Source: Polytrichum commune | Lineage: Eukaryota; Streptophyta; Polytrichopsida; Polytrichales; Polytrichaceae | Assembly (NCBI GenBank): GCA_950295325.1 | Contig: OX485809.1 | Location: 32,920,001 to 32,984,000, forward strand | Direction of reading: 5' to 3' | Length of the DNA stretch: 64,000 nt | Shown: one piece after another, positions 24,256 through 35,060 of the stretch | Position numbering within the stretch: the stretch's first letter is position 1 | How the letters are laid out: each line of letters starts with the position of its first letter | The notes under the pieces: model-generated | Told to the model about the DNA's origin: nothing | The model's input: only the letters and a program-made list of their open reading frames with translations | Database searches by the model: none | Translations under genes and position numbers: made by a program

Positions 24256-24905
24256 TTAAGGAAACAAAATTGTACCTCCACCCTCAATCATTTTCATGGA
24301 TTTCCTTGGTATTATTGTGTTTGATTGCCTACCTCTAGCTTTACTAGAAAGCCCACAAAGTTTGCAAAGACCCTTTTCATCTTCAACCTTCACCACATCA
24401 ATTGTCATACTCTTGGCAACACCCAACAATACAACATCATGGATTGACTTAAAATTAAGACCACTCTCCGAAAGACTCTTATGAGCAACACTCTTGCGTA
24501 ATGCAATGACTTCATTCTCCCCTTTCTTTTCATTGACCACTTTTTCAATCCTTATGTGATCCAAATTTTTTGAGGCAATTGCATGTTCAACCCAATTGAC
24601 CTTTTTGCCACTATATTCCGTTGTGAGCCCTCTAGCAAAATTTAGTGTTAACTATTTGTTGGTGACATCACTGGCATAATCCTTTTGTAAGATGACTTCA
24701 CAAAAGTGCAAACTCAATTCATGAAGGTTCCAAGCTAGTTCACGAATCTTCCAACCAAAGTTACCTAAGTATTCTAACAATTTCATGAGCCTATTAAATT
24801 AGTTTATGGTTCTTCTATACCGACTTGACATGTGGCACATCTCAAGTTCATGATAGTGGATTTTTACCTCTAGCAACTTCAAGAATCTTCCATACCAATC
24901 CCATA
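24256..24905 (-). pseudogene. Unidentified decayed reading frame, about 215 codons
   Basis: Reading the minus strand from about 24,905, one frame stays protein-like to 24,256 with only two internal stops. Its segments include WYGRFLKLLEVKIHYHELEM, LEYLGNFGWKIRELAWNLHE, GKKVNWVEHAIASKNLDHIR, a lysine/glutamate-rich stretch (EKVVNEKKGENEV), and a CKLCG pair near the end. The last 102 codons are uninterrupted. I recognise no family. The sustained frame suggests a former gene or transposon protein; the stops suggest it is dead. Confidence 0.4.
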
Positions 24906-25779
24906 ACTATTTTTGCACTCTATGGTTTCCTTATTCTCAACTTCTCAACTTCTCACCTCCTAGTTTTGCATTCTTTGCCTTTTTGTTGTTCATTTGGCCC
25001 TTTTTGTTGTGTGTTTACTTGGAAGCCTCTAGCCTTGATGGCAATTTTCTTCGGTCTTTGATTATAGTGCCTTGAAGCTAGAAGCAAGCAATATCGTTTC
25101 TCATTTGGTCTTTAATTATTGTACATCAAAGCAAGCAACACAAACCCATTGTAGTTAAAGTGCTCAATCTCGTGGACTTGAGAGTGTAGTGTGGTTGTGG
25201 ATTTGATTGTGGGAAGAGTGTCGGTCATGTGAGTAGAGCATAGAATGTGTTTGGAGTGTGATGTCTTAGTTTTGCGGTTGAATAAGAGAGGTCAATCAAA
25301 ATTTTGGGAGAGCTAGTGGTGGGGAGCGATTAGGAGAATCTTATACATGATGTATTGTTCTTTGTGAAATAAAGTTATATAAGTCATGAAACTGATTATG
25401 TGAAGTTGTGAGTATAAGTACCAAACCGTGAAATTGTTCACAACATGTAGTGAAGTTGGTTGAAAGTTCAAGTTGAATTGGTTGTGTATACAATGAATTT
25501 GGTTCATGATTCCAATGAAATTGGTAGAACCTATTGCTAAGTTGGTTTGTAGAATCATGAAATTAAGTTTACATTAATGTGAATTCATCTTACTAAAGGA
25601 GTAATAAACTCTACACCTCCAAGCCTTAATTTGTGCAGCTGCTATTAGATCAACATACTACTCATATTTCCAACCATATTTTGTTTGTTTTGGCCCACAA
25701 TAGGAGTCAATGATGCTCAAAGGGGCACCGGGCTTCTAACAACTAGAGAAACCAAACTTCAACCTTGGATCCCAAGTTT

Positions 25780-26050
25780 TTCAAACTCTAACCCTAAGGA
25801 TGGGTTTACAATAGGGACCAAAACCAAAGAAACTCCGAAATCAAGTGACCTCATTAGTCAAGAACAAGAATTTGAACCCAAGAAGTTCATAATAGTGTCC
25901 GAGTCTCAAGTGTGAAAAATTGAAGCGGTACTAATGTGACATTACTTTGTCACCAAATCTTGCTTGTCCCAACGCATGAAAATACTCCTAGTTTTGAGAA
26001 ACTGATCTTCAACCTTGGGTCTAATCTTGAGTCCATAAATAATGTCCCTT
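25780..26050 (-). repeat. Dispersed repeat family H, inverted copy
   Basis: In reverse complement it matches 27,770-28,050 and 52,190-52,450. Shared landmarks are TTTCTCAAACTAGGA (near GAAGAT), GTGTAAACTYCTTG and GATCACTTGATTTCGGAGTT. The plus-strand ORF at 25,685-25,915 lies mostly within it and is not a gene. Confidence 0.5.
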
Positions 26051-26469
26051 AGAGTACATATATGGAAAATGGTGAAAATAAGTTGATTCGGCTAGAAAAA
26101 ATGGCTTGAAAGTTGTGCAATATTTTTCAGAGACGGAGTAGAGAAAATGATGAATGCAAGTTGTTTCATAATTTTATTTTGTGAAAATGATTAGTTACAT
26201 TTTGTCAAAGGGGCAAGTAAGTCAAACTCCCCTACTTGTATAATAAAGTCTTCCTAATTTGTGCATCAAATATCCTACTTTGCACACACGTGCACACAAA
26301 ATGGCTAACTCAATGGCACCCAAAAGTGATCTTAGGTGGTGTGAAACAACACTTATGTGGCCAATCACTGCATCCCACCTGTCACTGCATCCTTTTCAAA
26401 CCACCACTTTTAGAGTTAGTCATTTTGGGTCCACACAATAATCATTTCACCCCTAGTCTAGTGCACCAT

Positions 26470-26952
26470 TACACCATTTATGGTATTTAGTGTCACATGC
26501 CAAATAACGTCGCTTACCATATTTTGAAGCGTACGATAGGTTACATTGATGAGTACCAACTTCACCATAAGTGTCGTCTCATGCCACTTGGCGTTCAAGT
26601 GCGCTTACTAATACCTTGGCACTAGTCTATTCAATAGTTGTTATGAGGTGGATGTCTATGTTCCACAATGATCTACAAGTTGACTAAAGTGCACACAAAT
26701 GGCACTTGCCATTAATAAGTTCAACAATATCTTCCCCTTGCATATTGAAACGCAAGACTCTCATCTAACGTATCCTAACGTGATACTCTAAATGTCATAC
26801 TGAAAACATTTTTTCACTTGAAAAAGTTACTCATGATGACGAATAGAATCATATCAGCAATTAGTGGGCATGACACTTTGAGACCTGTAGGCATCTAGTT
26901 TAGGCCCATTTACAAATAATGTTTGTGACATTAAATACCATAAACGGTGTGT
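26470..26952 (+). mobile_element. TIR element family C, 480-bp copy
   Basis: Begins ACACCATTTATGGTATTTAG and ends, in reverse complement, ACACCGTTTATGGTATTTAA. The interior matches 16,400-17,190 along its length (GGTTACATTGATGAGTACCA, ATCTACAAGTTGACTAAAG, TGACACTTTGAGACCTGTAG) but has the 200-bp internal segment only once. Non-coding. The target duplication is not resolved. Confidence 0.7.
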
Positions 26953-27039
26953 GGAGTGGTCATTCACCATGTTTGGTTTTTCTACCTTAATGAGGTGTTT
27001 TGGACCCATGTTTATTCAACCTAGACCCTTAACTTATGT

Positions 27040-27310
27040 AAACCCACCCCAAGTGAAGTAAGTTAAATCCAAGCACCCTGAACGTCCAAGTGGAGGAGAG
27101 ACAAGAGCAGCACAGTGAAATGTGCCACGTGGCCGTCCAAGGTGTCAACATTCATTCAGAAGAAACATATTCATCCGTTTGTTCGAAAGTTCATCCATCT
27201 GTTGATCTGGAGAGCCTTCAAACTACTCCCTGGCTTGGTTGTGACTTTAACTCGGGGGAGGCCACCCACGTTCAAAAGCGCCGGTTTAGGAATGGAGTTC
27301 AGTGAGCCAA
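27040..27310 (+). repeat. Outer copy of a duplicated gene-upstream segment
   Basis: Resembles 28,065-28,290 in order: GTGCCACGTGGCC, CAACATTCATTCAG, repeated CATCC, TTGATCTGGAGAG and ACTCCCTGGCT. Both copies are preceded by a CCTAGACCCT...GTAAAC stretch belonging to family H. The similarity is patchy. ORFs at 27,090-27,315 are not supported as genes. Confidence 0.4.
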
Positions 27311-27769
27311 GGTAAAAGAATTTTGACCTTTAACACGTGCCTAACGTTCATGAGCTCGGTTTCAAGGTTGATTTAAAAAAATTAAAATAAAATCGTGATT
27401 TCTTTATGGTTTTGTTTTGTTTTGTTTTTGTTTGTGTGGTGAGAACTGTATGTTTTCAGCTTCGATTGGAAACGGAGGAATTAAGCCTTACAAAATCGCC
27501 TTCTTGGATTGAAGATGAAAATGGACGATTCTATTCAATAAAAGAGGGACCAACGTTGAAACCGATCTCCTCAAGATTTAGGTACATGTCAAGGTCGGAA
27601 TCCTTGTATCTTGGCTTACCGATCTCTGTTTTGAAACTAACATTTCCAAACATGTGTGGCTTCCACATGCGTGTTGCCAACATGTCAAGTCGAAATCTCC
27701 ACATAGGAAGAGTAATGAAAGGGTGGGTTTAGGAATCGAACGCCCCCTTAGACAAGCCTGCTTTTTCGA

Positions 27770-28050
27770 CTCGAGATTGGCCAAAGCTTAAAAGCATGTT
27801 TCTCAAACTAAGAGGAGTATATTCTCTTAAACGAGGACCTATAATTTTTTTAAGGAAAAATTCAACCTCATCGCGTTTACTGTGATCTTGATTGGGGCCA
27901 TCCAATCATGTAGTACGAAGCCCTAACAATTTTATTATTATTATATCTTCGACCTAGACCCTAGTGTAAACTCCTTGAGTCCAAAAAGTTTGCTCCCAAC
28001 AAATAGGATCACTTGATTTCGGAGTTCCTTTGGTCCTGGACCCTAAAGTC
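27770..28050 (+). repeat. Dispersed repeat family H, copy 2
   Basis: Direct match to 52,190-52,450 (TTTCTCAAACTAAGAGGAG, CTAGACCCTAGTGTAAACT, TCACTTGATTTCGGAGTTCC). It marks the left border of the gene island: beyond it GC content rises and dispersed repeats stop until about 36.4 kb. Confidence 0.55.
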
Positions 28051-28064
28051 TCAAGTGAATCAAG

Positions 28065-28290
28065 TTAAGAAATGGGAACAGTACATTGAGTAAGGTGCCA
28101 CATGCCCAGGTGTATGGTGGCAACATTCGTTCAGTGGACAGAAGACATCCATCCATCCATCCTTCCTTCCATTGATCTCGAGCTTTCTTCACGCTCCGAG
28201 AGCACTGCCTGGCTGGGGGGCCACGCTGCTGCCGCCAAGCAGGAGAGTCGGAATCTCCACAAAGCAGCAAGACCGCTGCGAAAGCACGAC
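28065..28290 (+). promoter_or_regulatory. Upstream region, inner duplicated segment
   Basis: GC-richer DNA with CCATCC repeats (28,149-28,164), about 1.1-1.3 kb upstream of the proposed leader exon end. It resembles 27,040-27,310, so the upstream region seems to have been partly duplicated with its adjoining family H fragment. Overlapping ORFs on both strands are composition artefacts. A regulatory role is inferred from position only. Confidence 0.3.
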
Positions 28291-28479
28291 TAGAAGCTTG
28301 CGAGAAACTTCGATCAAAGTGGAGAGTAAGCTTATGAATTTGTGGGCGGTGGAGATCCGCGCCCAGATATACAGCGGGAGAAAGTTACACGAATCCGTTT
28401 CCGTTACGGTTCTAGACCTCGGGAGGAACTTGTAAATATGCGACAGCCAGGATTCTCGGCTAACAGCAACGTCGATCTT

Positions 28480-29210
28480 CTCGCGAGCTTGCAAGGAGTG
28501 GAGCGAAGGGGAGCGGGGGAGCGAGAGAGCGAGAGAGTATGTGTGTTTCTGAGAGCGTTTAATGAGAGAGCGTGGCGTTCGTTGTGTTTTTAGAGGCCGG
28601 GGGAAATGCGATAGACGTGGATTGTCAGTCGGGAACGGGAAGTTGTGTTCTTTGTGTTCAACTTGGACGGAGTGAAGTGAAGTGACGCCGGAGTATTCAC
28701 GAGCAGGGGATGAGTGTGAGGCTTTGAAGTGCGGCGAAGGCTGTGCGTCCGTTGCAATTTTTAGAGGCTGGCAGAAATATGATAACGTGGATCTCGATTG
28801 GCAACGGAGTTTGTGTGTTTTTGTTCATCTTGCAAGGAGCGAAGCGGGAGCAATAGGGAGCAGGAGAGTAGTGTGAGGCTTTGATGTGCGTGCGTTGTGT
28901 TGTTTTTCAAATCTTTGAAGAGGCTGGGCAGAACACGGCGACGGGAATTTTATTATCTTGGGAAAGAGTTTGTGTTTTAGTGTGTTCAACTTTGAAGGAG
29001 TGAGGCGGGAGCGAGCATCACGAGGAGGAACGCGCGGTAATTTGAACTTGCGTCCGTTGTGGTTTTATAGGCTGGGAGGAATACGACGAAGTCCATCTTG
29101 TTTTTTTCTGTGAACTTTGGAGAAGAGGAGTGGAGTGGAGAGCAATCACGAGCAGGAGATAATTGTGATACTTCCAAGTACGCCGAAGACTGTGCGGGAA
29201 TGACCTCGGA
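28480..29210 (+). repeat. Diverged tandem array before the gene, 148-171-bp units
   Basis: At least four units are anchored on GGCYGG at 28,595, 28,766, 28,922 and 29,070 (spacings 171, 156 and 148). Each has the same order: GCGTBCGTTG, TTTTTAGAGGCTGG, AGAAATAYGAYAACG, a TTTGTGTTTT block, CAACTT or CATCTTG, GGAGYGAAGYGGGAGC, CACGAGCAGGAG. It is GC- and purine-rich. It probably covers the promoter or 5' leader of the carboxypeptidase gene. A weak TATA-like CCTATAAATTC lies just beyond, at 29,345. Confidence 0.65.
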
Positions 29211-29397
29211 GTTGTGGAGAAGTGAAAGTTCTGAATGGAAGGAAGAAATAAAGTGGTAGCGAAACGGGGAGAGTTGCAGAAGAGCTAGTCCTTGTGAATG
29301 ATTAGCGAGTCTAGTGATTGAAGAAGCTGGATTGGTGCTGGTATCCTATAAATTCTGGAAGGGAGCTGTGAGAAGAAAGCGGAATGACAGTGAAGAG

Positions 29398-30560
29398 GTG
29401 AGTAAATTCTCAATTAGATATGTGGTTCTAATGAGGTGCACGAATGCGCGTTGTCTAGAGTTGCAAGGTTGTGGAGTTCCGTTGAAAGTCGCAAGTGATC
29501 GGGTGGCCATAGCCAAGTAGCAGAAAATTGAAACATGTTGTCGTCGATGTGAGCACGTGCAAAAACCCAAGTAAACTTCCCGCTGTAATTTCCTGTAAAC
29601 TCTTGTACGTACTCTTAATTTTCATTGCTGAAACTTTTCCTCCTCGGTACCCTTGATACTCTCACCTTCGGAAACAGCACGAGGTGAGAATATTACCAGT
29701 GCTACCGCAAATTCATAAAAGATTAAGTAGCCTTCCAGCCAAAAATTGAGATCTAATCCATGGCCACGGACGGATCACGAGAATGCTGCTGAATTTTCTC
29801 AGGGCAGCTGGAATTGGTATCGATCCTGCCGTTGAACCTCGCTTTTATTCATGTGGAAAAAAGCGTTACTTAGAACTTGTACAATCGTGCGTGCTAAGGA
29901 TTGTTTCTGTACTTTTGATTAAGATGATAATAATCATCATTCTTTACGATGAGCTAGGGCCAGAAATCAAGCGCTTCTTCGAAATTGAGTGTAGGGAAAA
30001 AATTGCCATTCAGGACCTCTTTAAACATCCATCTCGGAGTGGTCTATCCTCAGACATCTGAGTCTTGCGCATGATGAAGTTTTATGGAAAGACTTAAGTT
30101 AGCTCCGTGTGTGGAAATTCGTAAGATGTTCGTTCAGGTTCCAGCAAGTACCCTAAGTATGCCTCTCGCTTTTAAAATGTGTTTATAGAGATTCATGAGT
30201 CTTCTATAAAGGCTGTCCACTGTAAGATAGAATCGAAGGTGAATGATAAATAATCGAGTGCCTCACCAGATAGCTAGGTATTGACTTTCTTTAGTCACGA
30301 GAGAGAATATTTTTAGCAGATTTTGAATTCTTCTGGTCGTGTTTGAACTGTGTACAAAGGAGCCACTTCCTCCTGGTCTGTGATGGTAAACTCAACTTAT
30401 TTTCCACTTATTTTCTTTCCGCTCTCTTCGAAACTTCTCAATCTGGACTACGTATTTGCTTCTAAGTGTCCCTGGAGTTTCGTATTTTGACCTGTTCCTT
30501 GGTTGCAATTTGTCATCAGTTCTCTGCAGTCTCAGCATTTTTTTTGACACCATTGCAGGT
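29398..30560 (+). other. Probable 5' leader intron of the carboxypeptidase gene
   Basis: A strong donor, GAAGAG/GTGAGTAA, lies at 29,398, and a strong acceptor, a T-rich run then CACCATTGCAG, ends at 30,560, 47 nt before the start codon. Together they suggest a 1,163-nt intron in the 5' untranslated region. The ORF at 29,783-30,061 inside it matches no family. Which upstream exon is used cannot be settled without transcripts. Confidence 0.4.
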
Positions 30561-30607
30561 ACAAGCAACTGACAGAAATCTGAAGGAAAGGACAAAAACC
30601 AGTTTAA

Positions 30608-33600
30608 ATGGATACAGAAAGGATAGTACACAGCAATTTGTGTACGCTGTTGCTTTTGTCCGTCCTGCTCTGTGTCAACGGCATTCGATCTCCAAAAGTC
30701 CCACTGAGTAAGGTTTACGACTTGAGTCCGGGGACGAGTCCTCACTTTCCACAAGGCCAAGCTGAACGTCTCATAAAATCATTGGGTCTCTTACCTGGAG
30801 CAGCAGAAGAAGGTTCAGGACCAGCAAATGGACCGGGTCTATTTGAGAGAAGGATATATCTTAACATAGAAGGAGATTCGGGGGCTACAGTTGGAACAGA
30901 CGAGCTTGGTCAGCATGCAGGTTATTTCAAGCTCAAACGCACCCATGATGCTAAGTAAGTATTTACTGCTGGTTTCTATGTTGTCACTATTATAATTGCT
31001 GCCATGTTTAGCAGGTCTTTCATTTTTGAGCTCTGGCCAGATGGAGAAGACATCAACGTTCCATGTTTGGGATCATATGATGAAGCTCGCCCTTATGATC
31101 ATGTGCTAGTATTACTCTTGGCATGTAAGTCGGATTTCTAGACTCGCGTTAATTGGTCTTCCATCTGCTGAGTGCAGCATGTTCTATTTTTTCTTCGAGT
31201 CTCGAAGCAACAAAGAAACAGATCCGTTGCTTCTTTGGATGACTGGAGGCCCAGGGTGTGCCAGTGAATTGGCACTTTTTTACGAGAATGGTCCATTTCA
31301 AATCATTGACAACATAGATAACCTCACCCTTGCTTGGAACGACTATGGATGGGACAAGGTAGAGCTCCTGACTGTATATCCAGTTCTGATGACCGTCTCT
31401 ACATTTATATGCATAGTTTCCCAGGACAAGTAAACACATAAGAGAAAAGTCTCTACATTCAGAGGAAGCTAAAGCGAAGTGAATAATGAGTTTAGAGTTG
31501 ATGTTTAGCGAGGTTATCATTTGACAATAGTTTGATCAGATGTGTCTGTATATGAGTGATCTGTCGTCTTAAATCCAAAAGATACAGTTCAGAGTTTTGA
31601 ATACAATTACGATCTTCATTGTGCATAAGTAATCTGGAATTGTAATGTTGACTCAATTGGTTACTTCAAGGGTATCAACCTGTCGAAAGCGTGTAGGATT
31701 TGTGATGGTCTGATATTTTGGAATTGCTGTATTGGGTTGGTAGGAGGCGAGTATTATATTTGTGGATCAGCCCGTAGGGACGGGCTACAGTTACAGCACA
31801 GATTCTCGAGACATACGTCATGATGAGGAGGGAGTTGGCGAAGACATGTACGACTTCTTCCAGGTTAGGGCTTCCTACACGCCAACACTTAGATACATGA
31901 GGTTCACTTCTCAATCCAAGTTTAGAGCTCCACATCAACACTTTGTAATCTGCTGGGCGTTCTCAGTAGAATTTTCCATGTCGTTCTCCGGCCAGACCTG
32001 GAGTAATTTACTTCGTAGATAAAGAGTGCAAACGAACAACTGACAATTTATGAAGTGGAGGTTAAGATCTAGTCAGTACCAGAGTTTACAGGAGAATGGA
32101 CGAAAATTCTGTTCATGGAACTTGGTTTCAAAATAAGGCCCTGAAAATGTTTATTTTTGGGTTGCACAGGCTTTCTTTGCAGCACATCCTGAGTATGCAA
32201 AGAACGACTTCTTTGTGACTGGAGAGTCCTACGGCGGCCACTATGTTCCTGCTGTTACTGCTCGATTGCATGAAGCCAATAAAAAGAGAGAGGGACTACC
32301 AATCAATTTGAAGGTCAGTAATTTATGTACCGACGTGCAGCCTAACTGATACTTTTGATCTCCTAAACCTGATTATTAGCTGACGGTGGCTGTGAAGGGT
32401 GGGGTACCTTGTAGATGGGCATTTCTGTCAAAATGACAATATAACAAGACACACATTGATGCAGAGCTTCATTTTATTTTATTTTTTGTTCTATCTATAT
32501 TCTTGGTTAGCGTTTCCAGTGATTTTATTGCTTTGTGCTTCTAGTTGCACCTGTCACTAAATAAGATTTTGAATAATTTCCACTTGTTCTAATCCTTGTA
32601 CATATTTTTCGATTGCCTTGAGCAGGGATTTGCAATTGGAAACGGTCTTACTCAACCAAACATCCAGTACGAAGCATATGCTGATTATGCTGTTGACACA
32701 GGTCTAATAGATCACCGTGATCACAAGAGGCTCAGCAGATTGTTTCCAGCTTGTGCTGCATCCATCAAAATGTGTGGTAAGTGAATCTCATCACCTCTAG
32801 TGTGTTGAAGCGTGCAATATGCAGTTGTTCATCCAGTGTACAAATTGTGTTCATACGTAGTGGTCTCGACATGGATGGAGTAGGAACAAGGACCTTGTCT
32901 AGGTCTCCATGCTCATTCCTCACAGTTAGTAAATATTCCCATGTTCTCCCAGTTTGTGTTCGTATGTATGGATAGAGACTTGTAACAAAGGTCAGTGTCT
33001 TCATCAAGCCATTCACAGATGTAGCAACTTCTGTTACCATCAAATTTGTGGCTCATTTTATACGGTAAACTTGTGATTGCACTGCAGGAACCAAGGGAAC
33101 AGTTACTTGTGTCGCCGCATACCTCGTTTGTCAAAGCATCTTCAACTCCATCCTTTCCATTGCCGGCAACATCAATGTGAGTACCTCTGAGCTAATTTGG
33201 GAATTTTAATTCCTCTACACATTGTGAGTTGTAAAATACAAGAGTTGAAATGCTAGGGCTTTGTGCTGGTGTGTTTCGTGGTGTGTAGAGTCATATGTAT
33301 ACATCAGTCGTTTTCACTACCAGAAGTTTTCCACCTAGGGGTATTGAACGGCCTGGAAACCCGCATTGGGTATTCTGTACGCAATCTGAGAGGTGTGATT
33401 GGATGTTGTTCTGCACAGTATTATGATGTACGAAAGGAGTGCAATGGGGACCTGTGTTATGACTTCTCCAACTTGGAGATGTACTTAAGCTATCCTGAAG
33501 TTCGAGAGGCTTTGGGAGTAGGTGACCGCAAGTTTCTATCTTGTAGTCCACTGGTTTATGAAGCAATGATCATGGACTGGATGAAGAATCCCGAGATGGG

Positions 33601-34624
33601 CATCCCTGCACTTTTGGAGGATGGTATTCAGATGCTTGTATATGCTGGAGAGTACGATCTTATGTGCAACTGGCTTGGTAAGTTTGAACGATCTCTTATG
33701 CTGGAGAAATCAGTTATTGAAGGATATTCTGATGTCTTTGTCATGTGAACCCTGTAGAGCTCTCTGCATAGAATACTCAACATTTTGGTTTTCAATGTGG
33801 ATGCAACATTCATGAGTAGGTTTTGTATTGTGACTGAAGCTGTTGTACTGATTTTAGAACACACTTAGAATACCATAACCTTCTGTTTCGAACAAGTCCC
33901 ATTTATTTGCCTTGTCAAGTTTCTTGCCGAATCTGGTGGACATATCACTGTAAACAGTGAGAGACGTGGTTGAAGTCGTCTCTGAGAAGAATAGGCTTGC
34001 TCTCCATGCAGGTAACTCGAGATGGGTGACGGCCATGGACTGGTCAGGCCAGATAGAGTATGCTAAGGCACCTTGGAGAGTATTTGAAGTGGATGGCAAA
34101 GAAGCTGGCTTGGTGACAGGATACCAGAATGTCAACTTTGTAAAGGTATGCTACGATTTCAGTGGGAAAACTCTCTTTGAGAGGTTCTCGAAGAATGGAT
34201 AGTGGCGACGAGTGCTTCAAAATCTGAAATTCTTCACATTCTCCTAAATAACCTTGATGACTTTCTCTCATTTCCATTTCCACCTCTTTGGATGCATCTC
34301 TTACCTTGAATAAATACGCGTAGCTGCCCAGCTTACAAATAGTGAAAATAAGCTCACGATTCAAATACGTAAGTTGAGGCCCATCAAACACGAATGGCTG
34401 TGATGGATGTCTCCATGACAGTTCACAGTTATCACTTCCTTGACAGTTCTATTTCATCTGTGCAGGTCAAGGATGCAGGGCACATGGTTCCAATGGACCA
34501 GCCAAGGAATGCTTTAGAAATGATCCGGCGGTGGACAAGAGGCATCTCATTAGGAACTCAGATTTCAAAAACAATACCCGAGTTAAAAACTCTCCAACCC
34601 AGCAGTGTGTTCTCAAGCAGCTGA
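30608..34624 (+). CDS. Serine carboxypeptidase III-like (SCPL48/49 type), 9 exons
   Basis: Peptidase family S10 enzyme, which removes C-terminal residues from proteins in the vacuole or secretory route. Exons: 30608-30954, 31178-31358, 31744-31863, 32170-32313, 32626-32776, 33088-33176, 33419-33677, 34012-34145, 34466-34624. All eight introns (223-385 nt) are GT-AG and the joined frame gives 527 residues, normal for the family. Residues 1 to about 25 form a signal peptide (hydrophobic LLLLSVLLCVNG). GGPGCAS (about 139-145) is the oxyanion-hole segment; VDQPVGTGYSYS follows. The catalytic triad is complete: Ser236 in GESYGGHYVP, Asp424 in YAGEYDL, His481 in DAGHMVP. An N-glycosylation site, NLT, is at Asn164. 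The motif order AERLIKSLGLLPG, GFAIGNGLTQP, YYDVRKEC, CYDFSN and NWLGNS is that of the plant carboxypeptidase III clade, as opposed to SCPL acyltransferases. It appears intact and is the only such gene in the window. Start chosen: the first ATG after the leader acceptor, directly before the signal peptide. Confidence 0.95.
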
Positions 34625-35060
34625 TTAATGCTGCAGCTTCTTGTGCATTACTCTGCCCCTCAATCCCAAGGCCCTCTATGCGGGCCCTGTAGAGAACCTC
34701 ACTCAAAAACCAAAGCCCATACCATACTACATTTGCGCCTGTTACCCAAATTATGCTTGACGCAAAGTGGACTCCATGTCTGTCGTCAATGCAGCAGCAT
34801 GTCCCGATCCACTACCAACACAAAAGAAAGAAGACCTTGCAGAGAATTGCATATGGATAACCAACTTGTAACATTACAATACTGTGTCGAAGCCGTAGTT
34901 CCAAGGACTATGACTCAATGCAAAGTTCAGGCATGAAAGTACTGCTACTGGTGGCACCTGACTCGCCAATTAATTGATATTCTTCGTACTCATCTGAGCT
35001 TGTCTGTAGTCCGTGAGCTCTGCATGGGCAGTGTCCAAAAATCAAAGTAATAAATCTCCT
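34625..35060 (+). other. Probable 3' untranslated region
   Basis: Sequence after the stop codon keeps the composition of the gene island. The first canonical AATAAA is at 35,049-35,054, about 425 nt after the stop, and is the best poly(A)-signal candidate. The end of transcription is inferred. ORFs across 34,628-34,936 show no domain. Confidence 0.4.

Noticed and set aside
28043-28593. Several overlapping ORFs of 60-100 codons on both strands
   Set aside because: GC-rich, stop-poor DNA opens frames by chance; no domain and no codon pattern favouring one frame.
29783-30061. 92-codon plus-strand ORF with a hydrophobic LLIKMIIIIILY stretch upstream of the carboxypeptidase
   Set aside because: No homology recognised and it lies in the likely leader intron; not a supportable small membrane protein.
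33291-33566. Minus-strand ORF of 91 codons
   Set aside because: Antisense shadow of exon 7 of the carboxypeptidase gene.
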